Origin: Deltaproteobacteria bacterium
GTDB lineage: Bacteria > Desulfobacterota > GWC2-55-46 > UBA9637
NCBI GenBank assembly: GCA_016234985.1
Contig: JACRNK010000036.1
Location: 1-5,306, forward strand
DNA: 5,306 nucleotides
Reading direction: 5' to 3'
A model generated the notes under the pieces. That model was not told the DNA's origin, did no database searches, and saw only the letters and a program-made list of their open reading frames with translations. Each line of letters starts with the position of its first letter. Positions within the stretch are counted from its first letter, which is position 1. The translations under genes were made by a program, and so were the position numbers. Below, piece after piece: positions 1 to 4,603 of the stretch.

Positions 1-1
1 C

Positions 2-580
2 CCTTTTGACAGATTTATGAAAGGGGATAAAAACGCCATCTCTGAAAAGGCAAAAAAAGGGATGGAGCTTTTTACAGGCAAGGCAAACTGCATTGCGTGC
101 CATAATGGGCCTATGCTCACTGATGAAAAGTTTTATGACATAGGTCTGGCAGATGCCCCTGAGTTTGAGGAGAACGGCATCCAGCAGGTTACGGTCAGGT
201 ATCAACATTATACAAAAGGTTCTACCGAAGAGGTTTACCGCACATCAAAGTATGATGAGGGCATCTACTTTAAACAAAAGAGGCTTGAAGACAGAGGCAA
301 GTTCAGGACCCCTCCTCTCAGGTATCTGAAATATACCGCTCCTTATATGCACAACGGCACGCTCTTTACCCTTGAAGAGGTTATAGACTTCTATGATAAG
401 GCCGACGGGGTTGACAGGTGGGGGAATAAGACAAAGATACTGAAACCGCTTAATCTGACCAAGGATGAAAAAGAGGCATTAAAGGAGTTTCTCCTTGCAA
501 CCAGCGGCGAAGAGATAAGATTGCCTGTTCCAAAGGTGCCTGATTATGCGCCAATGGCGGATTGGCAGCCAAAGAAATAA
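2..580 (+). CDS. Di-heme cytochrome c peroxidase / MauG-family protein, C-terminal part (5' partial)
   Basis: The frame is open to the left edge, and the residues before the first Met (PFDRF, then MKGDKNA) fit the family's usual lead into the second heme domain. The Met codon at position 17 is therefore probably internal and the gene starts outside the window. Numbering from the first visible residue, the heme-attachment motif CIACH lies at residues 30-34. A GKFRTPPLR...TAPYMHNG block at about 99-118 matches the conserved 'FKTPxLRN..TAPYMHDG' segment of bacterial di-heme peroxidases; its Met (about 116) is the likely distal heme ligand. About 35 residues rich in Tyr, Lys and Glu between these motifs look longer than in typical members. 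The first heme domain and the signal peptide are off the window. Family proteins act in the periplasm, reducing peroxide or oxidising protein substrates with electrons from c-type cytochromes. It lies 91 bp upstream of the Rieske gene in the same direction. The family call is firm; the substrate is unknown. Confidence 0.88.
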   Translation, partial: PFDRFMKGDKNAISEKAKKGMELFTGKANCIACHNGPMLTDEKFYDIGLADAPEFEENGIQQVTVRYQHYTKGSTEEVYRTSKYDEGIYFKQKRLEDRGKFRTPPLRYLKYTAPYMHNGTLFTLEEVIDFYDKADGVDRWGNKTKILKPLNLTKDEKEALKEFLLATSGEEIRLPVPKVPDYAPMADWQPKK

Positions 581-582
581 AA

Positions 583-649
583 TTTACGAATTACGATTTA
601 CGAATTACGATTTAAAAATCTAAAATCATAAATCTAAAATCGTAAATCT
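583..649. repeat. Two tandem 14-bp repeat pairs in the spacer before aioB
   Basis: The unit TTTACGAATTACGA occurs twice back to back (583-596 and 597-610). It is followed by two copies of AAATCTAAAATCRT (616-629 and 630-643; R is A then G) and a partial third (644-649). The two halves are partly reverse-complementary: GATTTACGA at 595-603 pairs with TCGTAAATC at 640-648. The transcript could therefore fold into an imperfect AU-rich stem. It fills most of the gap between the peroxidase stop and the aioB ribosome-binding site. It lacks the GC-rich stem and U-tract of an intrinsic terminator. It may be a degenerate dispersed intergenic repeat or a regulator-binding region; no function is shown. 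Confidence 0.7.
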
Positions 650-655
650 AATAAT

Positions 656-664
656 AGGGAGGTG
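656..664 (+). promoter_or_regulatory. Ribosome-binding site of aioB
   Basis: AGGGAGGTG is a near-perfect Shine-Dalgarno sequence whose GGAGG core ends 9 nt before the ATG at 672. It fixes that ATG as the aioB start, keeping the acidic N-terminus ahead of the Tat motif. Confidence 0.8.
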
Positions 665-671
665 AAATTTA

Positions 672-1214
672 ATGGTTAATAATGAAGATAAAGAAAAAGA
701 GTGTTTAACCAATTGTCTTACAACACGCAGGCAGTTTCTTTTTATGAGCGGGGCAGCTACAGCCACCATTCTTCTAACCCAAATCCCTGGGTTAGGTTTG
801 TCTAATGCCTTTGCTGTTGTTGCAAAATATCCAAGGCAAAAGATAGGAAAGTTGAGCGCCCTTAAGCAGGATATGCCTGTGACATTCAGCTACCCGTCCA
901 AGGATGTAAAAAACATCCTTGTAAAACTTGGCGCGCCTGCAGGCGCCGGCATCGGGAAAGGCAAGGATGTTGTGGCATTTAATCCTGTATGCACGCACAT
1001 GGGCGGAAATCTGGAAAAGGCCTATCATGCGGAATACAAGGTTCTTGGCCAGTGCCCGTTTCATTTGAGCACCTTTGACCTGACCCGGCACGGCATAATT
1101 GTAAGCGGTCATGCAACAGAAAGCCTGCCGCAGATTGAGTTGGAGTTAGAGGGCGACGACATCTATGCAACCGGCGTTATCGGGCTGGTTTACGGAAGAA
1201 ATAGCAACATATAA
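672..1214 (+). CDS. aioB: Arsenite oxidase-family Rieske [2Fe-2S] small subunit, Tat-exported
   Basis: This 180-residue protein is the small electron-transfer subunit of an AioAB-type enzyme. It receives electrons from the catalytic subunit and passes them to a periplasmic cytochrome or similar acceptor. The N-terminus has a twin-arginine motif (TTRRQFLF, Arg19-Arg20) and a hydrophobic stretch, with a likely cleavage site after AFA (about residue 48). The Rieske ligands are visible as CTH at 107-109 and CPFH at 128-131. The two extra cysteines that form a disulfide in the Alcaligenes faecalis protein (CTHMGC and CPCH) are replaced here by Gly112 and Phe130. The sequence from MPVTFSYP to the terminal GLVYGRN matches AioB throughout, including the HATESLP segment after the cluster. 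Length is typical. It precedes the catalytic gene by 47 bp, the usual aioBA order. A homologous Rieske subunit also occurs in iodate reductase (IdrB), so family membership is surer than substrate. Confidence 0.9.
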   Translation: MVNNEDKEKECLTNCLTTRRQFLFMSGAATATILLTQIPGLGLSNAFAVVAKYPRQKIGKLSALKQDMPVTFSYPSKDVKNILVKLGAPAGAGIGKGKDVVAFNPVCTHMGGNLEKAYHAEYKVLGQCPFHLSTFDLTRHGIIVSGHATESLPQIELELEGDDIYATGVIGLVYGRNSNI

Positions 1215-1230
1215 GTCTTATAAGACTTAT
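1211..1230. repeat. Perfect 20-bp palindrome at the end of aioB
   Basis: ATAAGTCTTA is followed directly by its reverse complement TAAGACTTAT, giving a perfect 20-bp inverted repeat with no spacer that includes the aioB stop codon. A further related copy (ATGACTTATA, 1231-1240) follows. With no loop it would make a poor RNA hairpin at its centre, and no U-tract follows. A dimeric regulator site or a low-complexity intergenic repeat are the possible readings. It sits just upstream of the aioA ribosome-binding site. Confidence 0.6.
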
Positions 1231-1245
1231 ATGACTTATATTCAT

Positions 1246-1254
1246 AAGGAGGTG
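1246..1254 (+). promoter_or_regulatory. Ribosome-binding site of aioA
   Basis: AAGGAGGTG, almost fully complementary to the 16S rRNA end, lies 7 nt before the ATG at 1262 (9 nt from the GGAGG core). It sets the start of the catalytic subunit and shows that the short first reading frame is translated as a real gene. Confidence 0.8.
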
Positions 1255-1261
1255 TACATAA

Positions 1262-1651
1262 ATGTCAACACCATATTATTTACCTGAAGATAAAGTTCCC
1301 CTTCCGCCGCCTGACGCAGAGGTATTTACCACATGCTGCGATTACTGCATTGTGGCCTGCGGTTATAAGGTTTACCGCTGGCCTGTAGGCCAGGAGGGCG
1401 GGGTAAAGGCTAATGAAAATGCATTTAAGAAAAACTTTCCCGTTGGCGCTCTGGGAAGGTGGGTAAGTCCGAACCAGCACAACATAGTCATGGCAAACGG
1501 CAAACCTCACCATGTGGTTATTGTCGGCGATTCGGACACAGAGGCTGTCAATCTCACAGGCGACCACAGCATAAGGGGCGGATGCATTGCTCAGAAAGTT
1601 TATAACCCGAGCAAGCCGACCAAAGACAGGACAGGCTTCAAAGACCTATGA
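1262..1651 (+). CDS. aioA: Arsenite oxidase-family large subunit, N-terminal [3Fe-4S] portion (frame ends early)
   Basis: These 129 residues are the N-terminal domain of an AioA-type Mo-bisPGD oxidoreductase. The cluster motif is Cys26-x2-Cys29-x3-Cys33 inside TTCCDYCIVACGYKVYRW, closely matching the AioA segment MTCHFCIVGCGYHVYKW. Where most family members have a fourth Cys, this protein has Ser103 (HSIRGG). That is the AioA pattern giving a [3Fe-4S] rather than a [4Fe-4S] cluster. Cys25 and Cys108 are extra cysteines nearby. There is no signal peptide, as expected for a subunit exported together with Tat-tagged AioB. The frame stops at TGA (1649-1651) just where AioA homologues continue, and the continuation lies in the next frame at 1648. 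One added base near 1645-1647 would join them (for example reading KD-P-MIRVFD). So this is either a frameshifted aioA, a sequence error, or a separate Fe-S subunit made with a coupled ATGA overlap. Confidence 0.88.
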   Translation: MSTPYYLPEDKVPLPPPDAEVFTTCCDYCIVACGYKVYRWPVGQEGGVKANENAFKKNFPVGALGRWVSPNQHNIVMANGKPHHVVIVGDSDTEAVNLTGDHSIRGGCIAQKVYNPSKPTKDRTGFKDL

Positions 1652-4029
1652 TACGGGTATTTGATACGCTTATGCCTGTAAGCTGGGACCTTGCCCTTGA
1701 TGTTGCCGCTGAGATTTCAAAATATGTAATCAAAAATCACAGCGAAAACGCATGGGCATGCAAGACCTACAGCTACCAGTTTATTGAAAACACCTACGCC
1801 ATCACCCGTTTTGCATTGAAGGACATCAATACCCCTGCGTTTGCATGGCACGATTCCCCTGCTGTGGGTGAGGAATCAGCAGGCATTGCATTTGCTGGAT
1901 TCCAGACCTTTGGCCCGGGTTACTGGGACAGGGCGAATGCCGATGTGCTTTTTATATCAGGCACAGACCCGTATGAGACCAAGACTATCCTATGGAATGA
2001 ATGGATAATGCCGGCAATAAAGAAAAGGGGTATGAAGGTCATAATGGTTCTTCCGAGAAAGACCGCAGGCGCAGCCTTTGCAGAGGCAAACGGCGGGCTC
2101 TTCCTTGATGTCTATCCCGGAACCGATACTGTCCTGCATATGGCCATTGCAAGGATTCTTGTTGAAAACAACTGGGTTGATATGGAGTTCATAAAGAACT
2201 GGACATCCAACTTCTTCAGCGAACTATGGGAAACCGAATCAGGCTTTGGCAGAGGCACAAGGAATACCCACTGGCAGTGGATAACCACATGGGGAAAACT
2301 TGAGGCAAAGGGATTTGAAGATTTCAAAAAGTGGCTTCTCGGAGAAAAAGAATCCGATATAAACACTGCCTCGCAAATAACAGGCGTGTCTGTGGAAAAG
2401 ATAAGAAAGGCTGCTGAGATGCTTGCCAATGGAGACGGAAAAAAGAAGGTCTCCTTCGGCTATGAAAAGGGTCTCTACTGGTCCAACAATTATCTTGGCA
2501 CAGCTTCCCTCGGTTCTCTTGCCCTCCTTACGGGCTGCGGCAACAGGCCCGGAAGGGTGCTGGGCAGGTTCGGCGGACACCAGAGGGGAGGGCTTGGCGG
2601 AGGAAACTACCCTGGCAACAAGTCCCCTGATAAGTTCGGCGGCAGGAGAAGGCTCACCATGGATATGGACAGATGGGTAGAATCCGGGCATGTGAGGTTT
2701 GCGTGGGTTGTTGGCAACACATGGATGTCTGCAATGGCCGGCTCACAAAGCCAGATGGATACGTTCAATAAACTCACCAGACACAACCCTAATCAGGTAA
2801 TGAGCCTTGTAAAAGAGGAGATTATAGAAACCCTGAAGAAACGGGTTGACAGCGGCGGCATGGTGGTTGTGAATCAGGATATTTATCTAAGAGACCCGAT
2901 TGGCGCAAAGTATGCTGATATTGTGCTTCCTGCCGCAACATGGGGCGAAGAAAACTTTACCCGCGCAAACGGCGAGAGGAGATTAAGGCTCTACTCCAAA
3001 TTCTACGATGCCCCTGGAGAGGCAAAACCTGACTGGTGGATCGTTGCGCAGTGGGCAAAGAAGATGGGGTTTGAGGGATACGACTGGAAAGACTCCAACG
3101 ATGTCTTTACCGAGGGCGCAAGATTCAGCAGGGGGAGGCAGGACAACAATTACGACGCCCTTGTCTGGATGGCAAAGAAAAAAGGCGTCAAGGCGTATGA
3201 ACTCCTGCGCAAATTCGGGACAACAGGCATTCAGTGCCCCGTTATTGTTGTCGATGAAGATTACAAGTATGACAGGCCCGGTTGGGAATATACCATGCCA
3301 AAGGCAATGCGGGATTCGCAGGACATAAGGGCGGATGGTTACAAGATAATCGGCGTTGCAAGGCTTCAGGACTCTGAATGGAAACTGCCTGATGCGCATT
3401 TTGGCGCCAGATATATTGACCCGAAAAACCTGACCGCGTTCAACACCCAATCCGGCAAAGCAAACTGGCTCAAGAGTCCGTGGGATATATTTTCAGATTT
3501 CTTTGATTTTATAAAGCCCAAAGAAGATGAACTGTGGGTGACGAACGGAAGGATCAATGAAATCTGGCAGTCAGGTTTTGATGATGTGGAGAGGAGGCCG
3601 TATATAACGCAAAGGTTTCCGGAAAACTTTATTGAGATTCACCCTGATGACGCAAAGGCAAGGGGCATCGAGAGCGGAGACATGGTTCTTGCATACAGCG
3701 AAAGGATACCTGTATGGAAGGACTCAAACATGGGGACAAATGCGCTGGATACTAAATACAGCAACCTTGTAAAGCAAGGGCATATCAAGATGACAAAGGC
3801 GAGTGTTACTGCCGTGGCAATGGTAACACCTGCTGTGAAAAAAGGCGTAAGCTTTATGTATTTCCTTCACCCGACTCAGCCTGCAAATTCCCTTGCGCCA
3901 AGGGTGCCTGACCCATTGACAAATCAGTATCGCTATAAACTTGGGGTTGGCAAGGTTAAAAAGATTGGAGAATCTCCTTATAAAAATGAATTCCGCGCAA
4001 TGACATTTGCAAGGAGGGATATCGTATAG
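1648..4029 (+). CDS. aioA: Arsenite oxidase-family large subunit, Mo-bisPGD catalytic body
   Basis: This 793-residue frame is the rest of the AioA-type catalytic subunit, which carries the molybdenum bis-pyranopterin cofactor and acts in the periplasm. Residues that bind arsenite in characterised AioA are all recognisable with the right spacing: His68 and Glu76 (WHDSPAVGEE, 8 apart), and Arg307 and His311 (GRFGGHQRG, 4 apart). Other family blocks are GTDPYET (105-111), PGTDT (157-161), FGYEKGLYW (270-278), ADIVLPAATWGE in mid-protein, and the C-terminal HPTQPAN...RVPDPLTNQYRYKLG followed by GESPYKNEF. About 35-40 residues near 190-226, rich in Trp, Thr and Gly, seem to be an insertion relative to the Alcaligenes enzyme. 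Joined to the upstream frame it gives about 923 residues, longer than the usual 820-850. The ATG overlaps the preceding TGA (ATGA) and has no good Shine-Dalgarno sequence, so it would depend on coupling if it is a true start. Iodate reductase IdrA is a homologous alternative. Confidence 0.87.
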   Translation: MIRVFDTLMPVSWDLALDVAAEISKYVIKNHSENAWACKTYSYQFIENTYAITRFALKDINTPAFAWHDSPAVGEESAGIAFAGFQTFGPGYWDRANADVLFISGTDPYETKTILWNEWIMPAIKKRGMKVIMVLPRKTAGAAFAEANGGLFLDVYPGTDTVLHMAIARILVENNWVDMEFIKNWTSNFFSELWETESGFGRGTRNTHWQWITTWGKLEAKGFEDFKKWLLGEKESDINTASQITGVSVEKIRKAAEMLANGDGKKKVSFGYEKGLYWSNNYLGTASLGSLALLTGCGNRPGRVLGRFGGHQRGGLGGGNYPGNKSPDKFGGRRRLTMDMDRWVESGHVRFAWVVGNTWMSAMAGSQSQMDTFNKLTRHNPNQVMSLVKEEIIETLKKRVDSGGMVVVNQDIYLRDPIGAKYADIVLPAATWGEENFTRANGERRLRLYSKFYDAPGEAKPDWWIVAQWAKKMGFEGYDWKDSNDVFTEGARFSRGRQDNNYDALVWMAKKKGVKAYELLRKFGTTGIQCPVIVVDEDYKYDRPGWEYTMPKAMRDSQDIRADGYKIIGVARLQDSEWKLPDAHFGARYIDPKNLTAFNTQSGKANWLKSPWDIFSDFFDFIKPKEDELWVTNGRINEIWQSGFDDVERRPYITQRFPENFIEIHPDDAKARGIESGDMVLAYSERIPVWKDSNMGTNALDTKYSNLVKQGHIKMTKASVTAVAMVTPAVKKGVSFMYFLHPTQPANSLAPRVPDPLTNQYRYKLGVGKVKKIGESPYKNEFRAMTFARRDIV

Positions 4030-4078
4030 TTGTTTAGCCATTGTTTCTCCTTAAGCAGGGCCGTGAAGGGGAGACATT

Positions 4079-4130
4079 AAGCAGGCAAGGCAGGAGGAGA
4101 GCCATCGTAAATGCCTTGCCTGCTTTTTTT
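4079..4130 (+). terminator. Intrinsic terminator after aioA
   Basis: A perfect 14-bp stem is formed by AAGCAGGCAAGGCA (4079-4092) and TGCCTTGCCTGCTT (4112-4125). It has a 19-nt loop and is followed by five more T residues (4126-4130). It lies 49 bp past the aioA stop and should end the transcript of the peroxidase/aioBA block. A second TTAAGCAGG copy sits just upstream (4051-4059, compare 4077-4085) and may be a duplicated stem remnant. The remaining spacer, 4030-4142, holds no convincing gene. Confidence 0.8.
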
Positions 4131-4142
4131 AAACATTTAATT

Positions 4143-4256
4143 ATGACCTTCAAACAGCATAAGGTTTTTATTTTTGGCAGCATGGCCGTCCTCTTTTTTA
4201 TCTTTTGGCAAAAGGGCGGGTTTGCTGATGGAGTTTTGCCAAAGGCGAGAAATTAG
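4143..4256 (+). CDS. Signal-peptide fragment of a broken c-type cytochrome gene
   Basis: A 37-residue frame begins at ATG 4143, 12 bp after the terminator's T-run. It has a short basic N-terminus, a hydrophobic core (VFIFGSMAVLFFIF) and a likely cleavage region near GGFADG, then reads VLPKARN and stops at TAG (4254-4256). The frame is also open upstream through the terminator hairpin to a TTG at 4041, but that stretch is not protein-like. One extra base near 4252-4256 would continue it as ARN-L-DKSDKELLQ into the cytochrome frame that follows. It is therefore best read as the 5' piece of that gene. No clear Shine-Dalgarno sequence precedes the ATG. Independent function is unlikely. Confidence 0.45.
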   Translation: MTFKQHKVFIFGSMAVLFFIFWQKGGFADGVLPKARN

Positions 4257-4303
4257 ATAAAAGCGATAAAGAACTTCTGCAAACAATTCGCCATGGCAAG
4301 GAT

Positions 4304-4579
4304 GTGATGCCTGCGTGGAAAGAAACCCTTACTGAAAAAGAGATGCAGGAGGTTTTGAAATACGCCAGGGTTGTTATCGGCGATAAGCTGTTTGAGGAAA
4401 AATGCCTCAGATGTCATGCCCAGTATTTTCCCAAACTGAGGAAGGATATTCCCGATGCCAAGGCCCTCAAGAATTTTGAAGGCCAATTAGATATATGCAA
4501 GTCATGTGAAATAGAAAGGGAGATGAGCAATGAGGAGTTGATTGAGGTTATAAGATATTTGAGGATGTTGGGAAAGTAA
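4304..4579 (+). CDS. c-type cytochrome fragment with one CXXCH motif
   Basis: The frame codes for cytochrome c-like sequence. It is open upstream to a stop at 4226-4228, and the stretch before the GTG at 4304 (KSDKELLQTIRHGKDV) is already typical of the family. The nominal start is therefore probably inside a longer gene. DVMPAWKETLTEKEMQEVLKYAR matches the end of a class I cytochrome c domain, where the Met of MPAW is the distal heme ligand, but the CXXCH that should precede it is missing. A second domain follows with CLRCH (about residues 34-38 from the GTG), a near-motif CKSCE, and a candidate ligand Met in EREMSNEEL before the closing helix. The protein would be periplasmic, moving electrons between the AioAB-type enzyme and a membrane partner. 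It ends 24 bp before the bd-like gene. Taken with 4143-4256, this looks like a frameshifted gene, possibly with an internal deletion of its first heme-binding segment. Confidence 0.6.
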   Translation: MMPAWKETLTEKEMQEVLKYARVVIGDKLFEEKCLRCHAQYFPKLRKDIPDAKALKNFEGQLDICKSCEIEREMSNEELIEVIRYLRMLGK

Positions 4580-4586
4580 ATTTATT

Positions 4587-4592
4587 GGAGGT
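4587..4592 (+). promoter_or_regulatory. Ribosome-binding site of the bd-like subunit gene
   Basis: GGAGGT lies 11 nt before the ATG at 4604 and supports that start. It places the translation signal in the short gap after the cytochrome frame, consistent with one transcript. Confidence 0.65.
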
Positions 4593-4603
4593 AAGATAAA
4601 AAG

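Noticed and set aside
581..660. CRISPR-like array in the repeated spacer
   Set aside because: The repeats are only 14 bp, directly adjacent without unique spacers, and vary in sequence.
900..920. Hairpin AAGGATGT / ACATCCTT with a 5-nt A loop inside aioB
   Set aside because: It lies in conserved coding sequence, is not followed by a T-run, and is not placed where a terminator or attenuator would make sense.
933..946. 14-bp palindrome GCGCCTGCAGGCGC in aioB
   Set aside because: It encodes an Ala/Gly/Pro stretch and is explained by codon composition.
792..1170. Minus-strand open frames opposite aioB
   Set aside because: They lie wholly opposite a well-supported Rieske gene, have no family motif or ribosome-binding site, and look like shadow frames.
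2112..2691. Overlapping open frames on both strands within the catalytic subunit
   Set aside because: The AioA frame is strongly conserved through this stretch; the other translations are low-complexity or biased with no recognisable domain.
4041..4142. Upstream extension of the small frame from TTG 4041
   Set aside because: It reads through the terminator hairpin and gives an Arg/Gln/Gly-rich segment ahead of a normal signal peptide; ATG 4143 is the better start.
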